Part shown: positions 1 to 9,437 of the stretch, one piece after another
Layout of the letters: each line of letters opens with the position of its first letter
Position numbering within the stretch: position 1 is the first letter of the stretch
NCBI GenBank assembly: GCA_040768665.1
Contig: JAXGMN010000037.1
Span: 72,106-136,105 of the forward strand
Length of the DNA: 64,000 nucleotides
DNA from: JABWBD01 sp040768665
Lineage (GTDB): Bacteria > Planctomycetota > Planctomycetia > Pirellulales > Thermoguttaceae
Reading direction: 5' to 3'
Notes under the pieces: generated by a model
What the model saw: only the letters and a program-made list of their open reading frames with translations
What the model was told of the DNA's origin: nothing
The model's database searches: none
Position numbers and translations under genes: made by a program

Positions 1-1006
1 TGGTAGCGGGTGGAACAGGCGTTGCGGCATCGCTTTGAGACTTTCCCCTCTCATCGGCCGGTCGTCGATTCGCCGCCGCCGAGTTCCAGCCCGTTGCCTC
101 CGCCGGAGCTTGCGGTTGTTCTTCCGGTCTTTCGATAACAACAGGTTTCGCCCCGATTGCGGCCACCGGTGGCGTGGCAGGCGTGGCCCGCTCGGAACGC
201 GCGGGCGGTTGAGCGGCGATTTGCCCGACCGTCCAGTAGTTCTCCGGCGGCTGCCAGGGGACCGAGTCCGGCTGTTGCTCGGCCGCCGATGTCGTTTCGT
301 CAGGTTTGGGCGGACGCTGGGCAATCATGTACGGGTTTGGCTGGAGCCGCTGGAAGTCGTCCCAGAGCGGCGCGAGAAATTTTTGGACTCGCCCGCAGTA
401 GCTCCCGGCGGTAGACCCGAATCCGGATCCGAACAGCACACCGGCCAGTTCGCCCTGCTTGTTGAAGATCGGTCCGCCGGAGTCGCCCTGGCGGGCGGCG
501 ACCGAGAGTTCGACCATTTCAAAGGGCTGCCCGCGGCCAGGCGAGACATACTGCGTGCACCAGCCGCCGGCCGCGCGATAGCGTCCGCTGCCATAGCCGG
601 CAATGGTTAGCGGATCGCCGGGCCGCGGCGCCTGATTGGCGATCGGCACGGGTGATGCGTTCGGGCGCCAGATGGCCAGCGCGGCAAGGTCCCACTCGCG
701 GTCCGCCTTGAGGACCGTGGCTGGCGTGCGGAAGCCGTCGGGGAACACTACCTGAACCTGTCCGGCCGCGTCGGAGATCACGTGCCAGTTGGTAAGGACC
801 AGCCCATGGTCCGCGTGCACGGCGACGAGGGTGCCCGATCCCAGCGACATGCCGTTTCGTTCGGGAGAGACCACACGGACCACGGCCGGATGGATCCCGG
901 GCTGGGCCGGTCGCTTTGAAGGAGCGGGTCCGCCGCATGCTGCAGTCTGCCCGAGTGCAACGACGGTGGCGGCCAGCAGGATTGCCAGGCGCACCTTTGG
1001 CTTCAC
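1..1006 (-). CDS. Secreted trypsin-like serine protease (3' end cut by window edge)
   Basis: Reading the minus strand from GTG at 1006 gives an open frame to the window edge, about 335 codons. It starts with an exported N-terminus (hydrophobic LAILLAATVVALGQTAAC, possibly lipid-anchored at Cys24). A chymotrypsin-fold protease domain follows with all three catalytic residues visible: His75 in LTNWHV, Asp106 in EWDLAAL and Ser176 in RQGDSGGPI. After about residue 225 a Pro-rich tail begins and runs off the window. The family (S1, HtrA/trypsin-like) cleaves proteins in the envelope; the substrate is unknown. I see no PDZ domain in the visible part. A start 4 codons later (GTG at 994) is also possible. 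A 41-codon ORF ends 13 bases upstream, so the two may be cotranscribed. Fold assignment is firm; physiological role is not. Confidence 0.85.
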   Translation of the reverse strand, partial: MKPKVRLAILLAATVVALGQTAACGGPAPSKRPAQPGIHPAVVRVVSPERNGMSLGSGTLVAVHADHGLVLTNWHVISDAAGQVQVVFPDGFRTPATVLKADREWDLAALAIWRPNASPVPIANQAPRPGDPLTIAGYGSGRYRAAGGWCTQYVSPGRGQPFEMVELSVAARQGDSGGPIFNKQGELAGVLFGSGFGSTAGSYCGRVQKFLAPLWDDFQRLQPNPYMIAQRPPKPDETTSAAEQQPDSVPWQPPENYWTVGQIAAQPPARSERATPATPPVAAIGAKPVVIERPEEQPQAPAEATGWNSAAANRRPADERGKSQSDAATPVPPAT

Positions 1007-1019
1007 GCGACAGTGCCCC

Positions 1020-1145
1020 TCACTTGGCGGCTACGCGACGGGCGGCCTGCCGCTGGTTCTCGTTCTCGACGATTCGGCGCAGGAGCTCGCGGCGGAGTCG
1101 TTCGAGCTCGGCGTTTCTGGACGATTCTGATTTCACCGGTTGCAT
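1020..1145 (-). CDS. Small charged helical protein, 41 aa
   Basis: ATG at 1145 opens a 41-codon frame (MQPVKSESSRNAELERLRRE...) that ends 13 bases before the start of the serine protease on the same strand. The product is rich in Arg, Glu and Leu with heptad-like spacing, so a single amphipathic helix or short coiled coil is likely. It has no signal peptide and no cysteine. The frame is open further upstream, but the ATG sits just after a hairpin leader at 1162-1178. I do not recognise the family. The operon-like spacing and the biased composition argue for a real gene; the short length argues for caution. Confidence 0.4.
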   Translation of the reverse strand: MQPVKSESSRNAELERLRRELLRRIVENENQRQAARRVAAK

Positions 1146-1809
1146 GGAATGTTCCCTAAACGACGGCAGGAGGCCGTCTTTTCGAGAAACGTTGGGGGGG
1201 AAATCCTGGCCCGGTTGAGTTCGTCCGTGAGCCGGCGGTATTCCGTTTCGGCCGATACGCTTGCGATCGCGCATCGGAATGCCGGCCAGGCACTCTTTGA
1301 CCACCAGTTAATTTCGGAGTTCCGCCGGCCGCGGGTGAAAGTTTCGGCCACGCGCGCCAACACTTGTGCGATGCTCCGAGACGCACCAACCCGCAAAGGT
1401 TTTCAGGACGTGCGAATCCGTCAATCGGGTTAACGATTTTCACGGGGCGGGACAGGGTCCGTGGTTGCGGCCATCCGCCAGAACGCCCGAATTGGTCGGA
1501 AAATGTCCCGCCAGTCTCGGATTGCCCCGTGAAAGGTTACCGATTGGGTGGTCCCGCGCGAATCGGGGTATCGTAATGTTATAAAGACGTACCCACGGAG
1601 CCTTAGTATTTCGGGAGGCAGGTGGGGCCCGGTCGGCAAGTTCGCCGTTCATGGTGTTTAGCTGGCGAACCTTGGGCTCCTGCCGCACGAGGCGGCAGGG
1701 GGCCGGATGGGGTTGGAGGGGTCCGTTAGCCGGTGAACCTTGTTCACCTGCCGGATGAACCGGCAGGGGTCAAACGTCGATAAAGCGGCTGCCGTTTTGG
1801 GGGATCGCC
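1146..1809. other. Gene-free stretch, 664 bp, divergent promoter region
   Basis: No convincing coding frame. It lies between the minus-strand protease unit and the plus-strand giant membrane protein, so promoters for both probably lie here. A GACGGC/GCCGTC hairpin with a 5-base loop followed by TTTT is at 1162-1182. As read on the plus strand it looks like a weak intrinsic terminator, but no plus-strand gene precedes it. The right end holds the tandem hairpin repeats described separately. Confidence 0.5.
1656..1769. repeat. Two diverged hairpin repeat units with a 68-bp period
   Basis: Two units align without gaps at an offset of exactly 68 bases: 1656-1701 and 1724-1769. Each contains a GAACCTTG block followed by a hairpin, CTGCCGC-ACGAG-GCGGCAG at 1680-1698 and CTGCCGG-ATGAA-CCGGCAG at 1748-1766. 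The last stem pair is C:G in one and G:C in the other, a compensatory change. The second unit has an extra small palindrome (GGTGAA/TTCACC). The array ends about 40 bases before the start of the giant membrane protein. Confidence 0.6.
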
Positions 1810-4800
1810 ATGGCTGAAGTCCTTATGGTGCTGCTGACGGTTCTCCTTGTGGTCACGCTCGTGGGACACGGGATCTGGGTCGGGCTGGCACGGCTGTTTC
1901 GCAGCCTGGCGGGTTCGGAGGAGCGAGCGCAGCGAACGGATCAGATCCGTTGCGGGCGGTGTCGACTGTGGACTTCGCGGTTCCGGACGCAGTGTGACTG
2001 GTGTGGGCGAGAGCTTCACGGCGCGGTCGCGGAAGAGTTGGCGGACCTGGTTGCCTTCGAGCGGCAGTTGAAGCGGTTTCAGTCAGAAGGACTCCTCGAG
2101 CCTACCGCCCTCAAAGAGTTGCAGGCGAAAGTGCAGGCTCGCCACAAGGCGCTCGAGCAGCCGTCGCCCGCGCCGGCGGAGAGCTTGCCACGGCCGCCAA
2201 GGCCGGCGATTGAGCCGACGGAAGCGAAAGAGCCGATCGTTGTGGCCGCGGCGGTGGCGGAAGTGGTCTCCGAACCAGCGAAAGCACCGCCGCTCCCGCG
2301 GCCGCAAGCGCCGCCGCGAGAGCCCGCGGTCGCACCTGTTGCGACCATCGCAAAGCCGCCGTCTCCGCCGCAACCGGCTAAGAGTCTATCCCAAGACCTC
2401 GCGAGGAGAAGGGGACAGGCACTTTTTGCTCCGAAGACTCCGCAAAATGAGCCAGTCCCCGGCGGTCTTGGGATAGGCTCTAAGACTGCCAAGCCCGCGC
2501 CGCCTAAACCACCCCGCAAACCGCTGCTGGAAACGCTGGCGGCGTTCCTCGAGGAACGGAATATCCACTGGGCCGAACTGGTCTGTGTGCTTCTGCCCGG
2601 CTTGGTGATCGTGGGGGCTTCGATCGCACTGGTGATCAGCTTCTGGGAAACGCTCGAGCAGACCCCCTATCTAAAGTTCTCAATCTTCGTTGCCTACTCG
2701 TCGACGTTTTTCGGCGTGGGCCTGCTTTGTCACCGTCGCTGGAAACTCGAGTCGATCGGCCGCGTCTTGCTTTGGATCGCGGCGCTGCTGGTTCCTTTGA
2801 ATTTCCTCGCCATGGCCAGCTTGTCGCGGGAATACTGGAGCCTGATGACGCTCGCCACGGAGGTGGTTTCGCTGGGCATCTTTGCCTGGCTCATGTGGCT
2901 GGCCGGGCGGACCATCCTGCCCGCCGGCCGCTGGCACCAGACTGCCGCGGTCGTTGGCAATTCCGCCGCCGTGCTGCTCGTTGCCCGTTTGACCGGATGG
3001 GGCGCCGAAGGATGGTCGCTTGCCGCGGTGGGGCTGATTCCCGTGGGGATCTTCGCCGCGGCAATCCTGTCGTATCTTGCGCGGCCTGTGGGCCGCGAGG
3101 ATAGGGACAAGTCGGCTGCCGAGGCGCTGTTCACGCTGTTGGGCACGGCCACGTTCTCGCTGGCGGTCGCGTTGGGCCTGCTCGTCGAACGCGGCGCCCG
3201 GACGGCGGGTTTTGCTTCGACCCTCGATCACACTTCCCTGTTGCTGGCGCTCTCCGCAGTTCCGTTGCTCGCAGCCGGTCTGGCCGTCGTCCAGCGAACC
3301 ACGCGCGACAAGAACCTTGCCGCCTATCGGACCGCCGGAACTGCCGTAGCACTTACGGCTACGTTGTTCATGGTGGCTGCCGTCGGCATCGCCTGGCCGG
3401 ATCCGGTTGCGGTGCTTTTTGCGGGTGGAGTCGCAGCGGCAGCCCTCGCATGGACGGCTTTCCGATACGATCTGCCGCCCCTTCACGCGGGCGCGATTGC
3501 CGCTGCGACCGTCGTCTACCTGACCGCCTATCACCTGATTGTCCAGAATCTCTCCTGGGTGCCGGGCGAGTACGCTGGCCGCGACATGCTCCGCCTGGCC
3601 GCCGGGCTGGCGAGCGGCACGGCGCTGACCGGCCTGGTCGTGTTGCTCGGACTGATATCTGGACTGCTCGAGTGGACCGGCCGCCGCAGGCACGCGATTC
3701 CCTACGTCGCCGGCGCCGGAATCCTTGCCCTGGTGAGCGTGCTGAACGTTACCGGCCATGTGTTTTACGGCACGTCCGGTGCGCTGTCGGTGGCGGTGAC
3801 TCTGTACGGGCTTTACGGGGTGGGCACGCTGGCCGCCAGCGCGCGGCTTCGCCGGCCGGTGCTGACGTATGTCGGATTCGGACTGCTCGCCGCGGCAACG
3901 CTTTGGGGCCTGCGCTGGCAGGTCGGTGGAATTGCGCCGATCTGGGCGACGGTGCTGGCAAGCGAGGCCGTCCTGCTGGGGATCGTCGCGGCCGTTCTGC
4001 ATCGTATCGCCAATCCTCCGGCAATCTCATGGAATGCCGAGCCCGCGGAGGCTCGCCGCGGGGAATTGCTGGAAACCTACCGCCTGCCCGCGGCGCACGT
4101 CGCGGAGTTGCTCGCGCCGCTCGCCGTGGTCGTGGGCGTTTGGACGGCATGGTCGCATCGGGCAATGATCGACGCTTCGCCGGAACTGCCGCTGGCGGCG
4201 CTGTTGGCCACAGGGCTATGGGTGCTTCTCGCCTGGGGATATCGTTCGCCCGTGCGGACGTACGTCGCCTCGCTGGTCGCGCTGGCCGGGCTGATCCACA
4301 CGTTCGTGTTTAACTACACGGATTGGGTCGAGCAGCCCTGGTTGATTGCCTTGCTGAGCCACGCGAGCATTTCCGTTGTGGCCGGCCTTGCGCTTCACGC
4401 GTGGCTTCGGACCGGTGCGGCGGAGAACGTCGGCGAAGACGTTCGTCGCGTCTTCACCCGACCGCTCGGTGAGATCGCGCTTGCCTCCTCGGCGATGGCG
4501 ATCCCCGCGATCCTTCTCGGCTCCTGGGGCGAAACCCTCTGGATGGCGGGCTGCCTCGGCTGGCTCGCGGCCATTTGGCTGGCCATCGCTTGGACAAATC
4601 GCTGGCCCGCGATGTTCGCCGCGGCCCAGGCGGCGCTGACGGTGGCTACCGTTACCGGGACGACAGCCTGGATCCAGCGAAATCCCTGGAACGTGAACGC
4701 TCCGGTCGACCTGACCGATCCGCGAGTGTTGCAGGCATACGGGATCGGGCTAGCCGTGCTCACCCTCGTCTGGCTTGCCGCTAGGATGTTGCTTCGGAAG

Positions 4801-7800
4801 AACCACACCGGGCAGGAGTTGTTTGACTGCGGCGGGCCGAGCGTTGATCGGGTGGTGGGCCACTCGGTCGCTGTCTTGCAGTTCCTGCTGATTGCCATAC
4901 TTCTCTTCCCCGGCTGCATCGCCGAGTTCGGCGGATCGGTGGGGGGCGCGCCGGTGGAAGGTTTTGGCGCGACCGCCTGGCTGCTGCTGGGCTTGTTGGC
5001 GGTCGGGCTTGTGGCGGCGCTATGGTATCGCTGGCGCGAGGCCGAGATCGTCAGCAGTCTGCTCGCGGCGGCCACGGTGCCGGCGCTGGTTGCCGGGGCG
5101 TTTGGCGGCCAGGTGGCGATGGCGTCGGCGATGCGGTGGGCATCGGCATCGACGTTTCTGATTGCGGCTGCCGCCATTGCCGCACGGCGTCAGATCTTCG
5201 AGTTCGCTCAGGCAATCCGCGCCCGCGTGGAAGCAACGCCGCTTGGCCCGTCGATCGCCCGGGCGACACTGCTCGTCACTACGGCGATGCCCGTGCTCGC
5301 GCTGACGCTCATTGCCGCGGGGCTGCAACTGGCCGGCATCAAGCCGTCGGGCCCGCTGCCGGAGACGTTCTTCGATCGCGCAGGTACGGAGATCTCCTAT
5401 CTGATTCCCCTGGTGCTGGTCATTGGCAGCCTAATCGTCTTCGCGATTCGCGAGTCGTCCGCCGGATATGTCTTCTCCGCCGGGCTGGTCGTTCAACTCG
5501 CGGTGGTGCTCGGCTACCTGCTTGGGCTCCGCACTTTCGGCACGACGCAGTTGGCTACCGTCGTCCAGCTTGCGACCATCACGGCGGCCGCCTGGGCGAT
5601 CCTCTGGCTCGTGGCACGGCGATGGGTCGAGATGAAAAAGGGGACAGGCGCCGCAAGTAATCATGGTTTGCCGGAGCGAGAAGATAAGGCCATGCGGAGC
5701 CAGTCCCCTTTTCCATCACCCGATGTTTGGCGTGAAGGGCCCCGGGCCGAGTCGGCCAGGGTGTTGATGCGGGTGCAACTCGCCATGGGTGTGCTGGGCA
5801 ACGCAGTGCTGCTGGTGCCGGCGATAATGAACCTCGTCTTCTCTCCGTACCGCTGGCAAGGATGGGCGGCCGTCGCCGGCTCGTGGATCGGCTGGACTGC
5901 GTTGATCGTCTCGGTGGCCTCGTTGGTGCTCCATCAGGTCAAGGCCGGTCGCAGGGTCTCGCCGAACCTGGCCGGAGCGATCGGTATGGCGGCCTTGGCC
6001 CTTCTGGCCTGCACGGTGCGGGCCCTGATGCCCGATGCGCCGGAGTGGGGCTATCGCACGCTGATGCTCGGTTGGGCGACCTATTCGCTGGTGACGGTCC
6101 TGGCGACGTGGTGGGTCGCCAGCCTCCGCACACTGCCCGGAGCCCAGGGACCGCCGCAAGCACTGCTTCGTGCCGCATCCACTTGGGTCTCCACCGCCGG
6201 TCTGCTCGGCGTTGCCTTGGGAGTGAAGGCCGCCTTCTTCCACCAGCAGGACGTTGAGTTGCTCTGGGCGGCAGCGGCGATCGCCGTGGCAAGCCTGGCC
6301 GGCGCAACGATGGCCTTCTGGCGGCGAGCCGAGGGCTGGGCGTTTGCGGCTGCGCCGGGGGTCAACCTGGCGGCGTCGCTCGTGGTGTGGTATGTCCAGG
6401 CGGCCGGAGGACATCGACTCAGCCCCGAGGCCTGGTTGATCCTGCTGGGGCAAGCCAACGTGATCGCCAGCATGGCCGTGGCCCTGGTGTGGCTCGCAGC
6501 CCGCAAACGGCTCTACGAGCTCCGTGAACTCTCGATCCGGACGAGCCCGCATTTGGGCATCCAGACATCGCTGGGTGTGATCGGCAACGCGGCGCTGTTG
6601 GCGCCGCCGGTCGCCGCTCTGTTTGCCAATCCCGGTTCGCCGCAAGAGTGGCTGCCGCTGGTTGCCGCCGGGGCCGGCTGGGTTGCTCTGGTGCTGACGG
6701 GCGTCGTCGCCGCGTGGTACCTCTGGCAGGTGAGGCCGCAACAAGAGCTCGACGTGCTCGCCGGTCTGGGGCTCGGCGGAGGCGTTTTGTATGCCGGGCT
6801 GGTTGCGGGGGCGAGCGAACCGTTGGCCGGCTGGACAGCCTATCACGTGCTGACCGCATCGTGGGCCGTGGTCGGGCTGGTCGTGCTTGGCGCCGGCATT
6901 GCTGCGGGATACCTCCGACTTTCGGGCCGCGGAGTGCTCGAATCCGACGAGACGGAAGCCACTGACCGGCCGCTGGCGCCCGCCGGGCTTGTGCAAGGCT
7001 GGGTCACCGCAATCGCTACGGCTGTTTTGACTTTCGGTCTGGTCCATTGCGTTGACGATCCGGCACGTCCATGGTGGTCGCTTGGCGCGATTGGGAGCGT
7101 GAGCCTGGCGGCGGGCGTGCTCGGCGTATGGCTGCGGCAGCCGCTCTACGTCCTGGCGTCGGCCGTGATGTTCAATGTGGCCGGCACGGTCTGGTGGTGG
7201 ATTTCGCCGGAAGCGTCGCTCGGCGGTCTGGCCGCGATCAACATCCTGGCATTCGCAGCCGGGGCGATCCTCTGGTCGCTTGTGGAACAGGTCCTCGGCG
7301 ACCGAGTTCCGGCCGTGCGGGGAGCCGAGCGGTCGACGCCGGTTTCGCACCTGGCGGCACTGGCCGGGCTCGTTCTCCTGGCCGTCTACGCCTGGGCGCT
7401 GGTGGTTAGCGATTCGCTCGGTATCGCCCACGCAGTGCCGGACCTCATCGCCTGGTGTGGGCTGGGCGGTACTGCGCTGGCGGCGTTGGTTTTGCTCTGG
7501 GACGTCCGCGCGAGGTTCCCGCTGGCTTCGTTTTACGCGACCGCACTGGCCGGGCTTGCTATGGGGTTGAGCGCGCAGGAACTGATGCCTGTTGCCTTCG
7601 CCTGGACGGCATCGATTGCCATCGCGGCATTCGTACTTCTTTCGGCAATCGTCGGCCGGTGGTTGCCAAGGGGCAAGCGTATTGCCGAGAGATTGGGGAT
7701 TCGGTCCGAAGGCCGCTGGCCAGTGTCGTGGTTCCCTGCGGCGCAGATGATTCTTGCACTTGCCGCGGCAGGGCTGAGTCTGTGGATCTCCCTGGACACC

Positions 7801-9216
7801 CGCTTCGTTGCGGTCGGCAATCCGATCCTCGCGGGGCTTGTCGGTAGGCCGGCTGGACCGTTGGCGATCGCGATGCTCTTGCCGGCGGTCCTGATGATGA
7901 TCCACTGGACAAACGGGCGGTCGCGGAGCGCATGCCAGACGGCGGTCTTCCTCCTGGGCCTGATGCTGGCGGCCGAGTCGGGCTGGGCCTGGCTCGATCC
8001 GGCTATCCCCGCGCCGTGGTTGCACCGGACGGTAGTCGCAATGGTCGCCGCGGTCGTGATGACACTCGTCGCGGGGCTGGGTGTTCCGCGCTTGGCGCCG
8101 GCGACCGACTGGACGACCGCGGCTCGGCGGATCGCGCCCTGGTTCGGCGGACTGGCCTTCGTGTCGCTCGCCGCCGTGCTCGTGCAGGAAGCGTCGCTTC
8201 ACGTCTCCCGCGCAGGAGTCCCGATGGCCATGCCGGCCGTCTTGCTGGTTGCGACGGCATTGGCCGGACTGATCGCGGCGGCTTTGGTATTCGCGGTCGT
8301 GGGACGATTGGATCCCCTGGGGCTGAGCGACCGCGGCCGCACTGCCTACGTCTATGCTGCCGAAGCGCTTGGCGCATTGATCGGCCTGCATTTCTGGCTG
8401 ACGGTGCCCGAGTGGTTCCAACTTGGCATCGTCAGGCAGTACTGGATGTTGTTCGTGCTGGGGATTGCTTTCGCGGGAGCGGCGCTGAGCGAGTTGTTCC
8501 AGCGCCGCGGCCTGCCGGTGCTCAGCGAGCCGCTGATGCGGACCGCGGCCTTGCTGCCGATCGCGCCGGCAATCGGGTTCTGGTTCTTTCTCGAAGCGGA
8601 GCCGGAGATCGGCTTTGTCGGCGCCACCCCGGCACTCTGGCTGCTGGCCAGTGCATTCTACGCGCTGCTGGCCGTGATGCGGCGGTCGGCCGCCTACGGA
8701 ACGCTGGCGGGCGTGGTCCTGTCGGTCGGGCTCTGCGTCTTATGGTTCCAGCTCGATTTCCAGTTCTTCGCCCATCCGCAGCTCTGGCTCATCCCCTTTG
8801 CGCTGGTCGTGCTGCTAGCCGAATACCTCAATCACGACCGGCTGAGTGAGCGGCAAAGCACGGCGCTGCGCTACATCGCGCTGAGCGTGATCTACATCTC
8901 CTCCAGCAGCGAGTACCTTCGCTCCATCGGCGAATCGTTGGCGTTGCCCATGGTGCTGATCCTGCTGTCGATGGCGGGGGTTCTGATCGGAGTCGTGCTG
9001 CGGATCCGTTCGTTCCTCTACATGGGATCGAGCTTCTTGATGCTCGTCGTGGTGACGATGATCAAATACGCCGCGGTGGACCAGCGGCAGACGTGGATCC
9101 TGTGGGTCTTCTGCATCGTGCTCTGCACCGCGGTGATGGCCACGTTTGCGGTCTTTGAGAAGCGTCGCGAGGAGATCCTGACGGCGGTCAAACGATTCCG
9201 GACGTGGCAGCAATGA
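1810..9216 (+). CDS. Giant polytopic membrane protein with N-terminal zinc ribbon, 2468 aa
   Basis: One uninterrupted frame of 2468 codons. Residues 3-26 form a membrane anchor. Cys48, Cys51, Cys62 and Cys65 (RCGRC...QCDWCG) form a treble-clef or zinc-ribbon site. A charged helix and a Pro/Ala-rich linker follow to about residue 250. The remaining 2200 residues are an almost continuous run of hydrophobic segments separated by short Arg/Trp-rich loops, so several dozen transmembrane helices. The layout resembles a greatly enlarged DUF2339/DUF2157-type membrane protein, but I recognise no motif that gives a function. Two stretches of the protein are encoded by palindromic repeats (residues about 191-224 and 1276-1301). 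The downstream small gene overlaps its stop by ATGA. The frame is certain; the function is unknown. Confidence 0.85.
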   Translation: MAEVLMVLLTVLLVVTLVGHGIWVGLARLFRSLAGSEERAQRTDQIRCGRCRLWTSRFRTQCDWCGRELHGAVAEELADLVAFERQLKRFQSEGLLEPTALKELQAKVQARHKALEQPSPAPAESLPRPPRPAIEPTEAKEPIVVAAAVAEVVSEPAKAPPLPRPQAPPREPAVAPVATIAKPPSPPQPAKSLSQDLARRRGQALFAPKTPQNEPVPGGLGIGSKTAKPAPPKPPRKPLLETLAAFLEERNIHWAELVCVLLPGLVIVGASIALVISFWETLEQTPYLKFSIFVAYSSTFFGVGLLCHRRWKLESIGRVLLWIAALLVPLNFLAMASLSREYWSLMTLATEVVSLGIFAWLMWLAGRTILPAGRWHQTAAVVGNSAAVLLVARLTGWGAEGWSLAAVGLIPVGIFAAAILSYLARPVGREDRDKSAAEALFTLLGTATFSLAVALGLLVERGARTAGFASTLDHTSLLLALSAVPLLAAGLAVVQRTTRDKNLAAYRTAGTAVALTATLFMVAAVGIAWPDPVAVLFAGGVAAAALAWTAFRYDLPPLHAGAIAAATVVYLTAYHLIVQNLSWVPGEYAGRDMLRLAAGLASGTALTGLVVLLGLISGLLEWTGRRRHAIPYVAGAGILALVSVLNVTGHVFYGTSGALSVAVTLYGLYGVGTLAASARLRRPVLTYVGFGLLAAATLWGLRWQVGGIAPIWATVLASEAVLLGIVAAVLHRIANPPAISWNAEPAEARRGELLETYRLPAAHVAELLAPLAVVVGVWTAWSHRAMIDASPELPLAALLATGLWVLLAWGYRSPVRTYVASLVALAGLIHTFVFNYTDWVEQPWLIALLSHASISVVAGLALHAWLRTGAAENVGEDVRRVFTRPLGEIALASSAMAIPAILLGSWGETLWMAGCLGWLAAIWLAIAWTNRWPAMFAAAQAALTVATVTGTTAWIQRNPWNVNAPVDLTDPRVLQAYGIGLAVLTLVWLAARMLLRKNHTGQELFDCGGPSVDRVVGHSVAVLQFLLIAILLFPGCIAEFGGSVGGAPVEGFGATAWLLLGLLAVGLVAALWYRWREAEIVSSLLAAATVPALVAGAFGGQVAMASAMRWASASTFLIAAAAIAARRQIFEFAQAIRARVEATPLGPSIARATLLVTTAMPVLALTLIAAGLQLAGIKPSGPLPETFFDRAGTEISYLIPLVLVIGSLIVFAIRESSAGYVFSAGLVVQLAVVLGYLLGLRTFGTTQLATVVQLATITAAAWAILWLVARRWVEMKKGTGAASNHGLPEREDKAMRSQSPFPSPDVWREGPRAESARVLMRVQLAMGVLGNAVLLVPAIMNLVFSPYRWQGWAAVAGSWIGWTALIVSVASLVLHQVKAGRRVSPNLAGAIGMAALALLACTVRALMPDAPEWGYRTLMLGWATYSLVTVLATWWVASLRTLPGAQGPPQALLRAASTWVSTAGLLGVALGVKAAFFHQQDVELLWAAAAIAVASLAGATMAFWRRAEGWAFAAAPGVNLAASLVVWYVQAAGGHRLSPEAWLILLGQANVIASMAVALVWLAARKRLYELRELSIRTSPHLGIQTSLGVIGNAALLAPPVAALFANPGSPQEWLPLVAAGAGWVALVLTGVVAAWYLWQVRPQQELDVLAGLGLGGGVLYAGLVAGASEPLAGWTAYHVLTASWAVVGLVVLGAGIAAGYLRLSGRGVLESDETEATDRPLAPAGLVQGWVTAIATAVLTFGLVHCVDDPARPWWSLGAIGSVSLAAGVLGVWLRQPLYVLASAVMFNVAGTVWWWISPEASLGGLAAINILAFAAGAILWSLVEQVLGDRVPAVRGAERSTPVSHLAALAGLVLLAVYAWALVVSDSLGIAHAVPDLIAWCGLGGTALAALVLLWDVRARFPLASFYATALAGLAMGLSAQELMPVAFAWTASIAIAAFVLLSAIVGRWLPRGKRIAERLGIRSEGRWPVSWFPAAQMILALAAAGLSLWISLDTRFVAVGNPILAGLVGRPAGPLAIAMLLPAVLMMIHWTNGRSRSACQTAVFLLGLMLAAESGWAWLDPAIPAPWLHRTVVAMVAAVVMTLVAGLGVPRLAPATDWTTAARRIAPWFGGLAFVSLAAVLVQEASLHVSRAGVPMAMPAVLLVATALAGLIAAALVFAVVGRLDPLGLSDRGRTAYVYAAEALGALIGLHFWLTVPEWFQLGIVRQYWMLFVLGIAFAGAALSELFQRRGLPVLSEPLMRTAALLPIAPAIGFWFFLEAEPEIGFVGATPALWLLASAFYALLAVMRRSAAYGTLAGVVLSVGLCVLWFQLDFQFFAHPQLWLIPFALVVLLAEYLNHDRLSERQSTALRYIALSVIYISSSSEYLRSIGESLALPMVLILLSMAGVLIGVVLRIRSFLYMGSSFLMLVVVTMIKYAAVDQRQTWILWVFCIVLCTAVMATFAVFEKRREEILTAVKRFRTWQQ
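2381..2481. repeat. 101-bp palindromic element, copy A, inside a coding region
   Basis: Outer arms AGAGTCTATCCCAAGACC (2381-2398) and GGTCTTGGGATAGGCTCT (2464-2481) pair almost perfectly. The inner part has GGGGACAGGC facing GCCAGTCCCC. Length and sequence match copy B at 10584-10684. It is in frame in the giant membrane protein and encodes part of the Pro-rich linker. Confidence 0.85.
5634..5714. repeat. Variant GGGGACAGGC palindromic element, copy E, inside a coding region
   Basis: GAAAAAGGGGACAGGC at the left end faces GCCAGTCCCCTTTTCC at the right end, with an unrelated 50-base centre. It shares the GGGGACAGGC/GCCAGTCCCC ends of the 101-bp family but not its core. It is in frame in the giant membrane protein and encodes a polar loop between hydrophobic segments. 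Confidence 0.7.
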
Positions 9217-9437
9217 GATCCGACGAGCACCGCCCACCGCCGCTTCAATTCCGCCTGCGGTCGCTCCTGGTGGGGGCCGTGGTGATCGGACTGCTGTTCG
9301 GGGCGCTCCGCTGGCTGGAAGTGCCACCGCGAGCCAGCTTGATCCTGCTCGTCATCCTGACGGTCAGCGGCGCGGCGGCGGTGGGCCTGCTGGTTGCGAT
9401 CGCCGGGTCGCAGCCGCCGGATCGGGACGACCGTTAA
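9213..9437 (+). CDS. Small two-helix membrane protein, 74 aa
   Basis: ATG at 9213 overlaps the stop of the giant membrane protein (ATGA), so translation is probably coupled; an in-frame GTG nine bases upstream is less likely. The product begins with a short Arg/Pro-rich cytoplasmic tail and the phrase QFRLRSLLVGAVVIGLLFG, which resembles the N-termini of many small planctomycete membrane proteins. A second hydrophobic helix follows (SLILLVILTVSGAAAVGLLVAI), and the protein ends in a polar tail. No catalytic motif. It presumably works with, or is regulated with, the upstream protein; function unknown. Confidence 0.65.
   Translation: MRSDEHRPPPLQFRLRSLLVGAVVIGLLFGALRWLEVPPRASLILLVILTVSGAAAVGLLVAIAGSQPPDRDDR

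Noticed and set aside
1162..1182. Intrinsic terminator for a plus-strand gene
   Set aside because: Hairpin and T-run are present but no plus-strand gene lies upstream in the window.
2680..4002. 440-codon open frame on the minus strand
   Set aside because: Same shadow effect; composition is that of antisense of hydrophobic codons.
5716..8421. 901-codon open frame on the minus strand opposite the giant membrane protein
   Set aside because: Gln/Arg/His-rich composition with no domain pattern; it mirrors the GC-rich codon bias of the real plus-strand gene.
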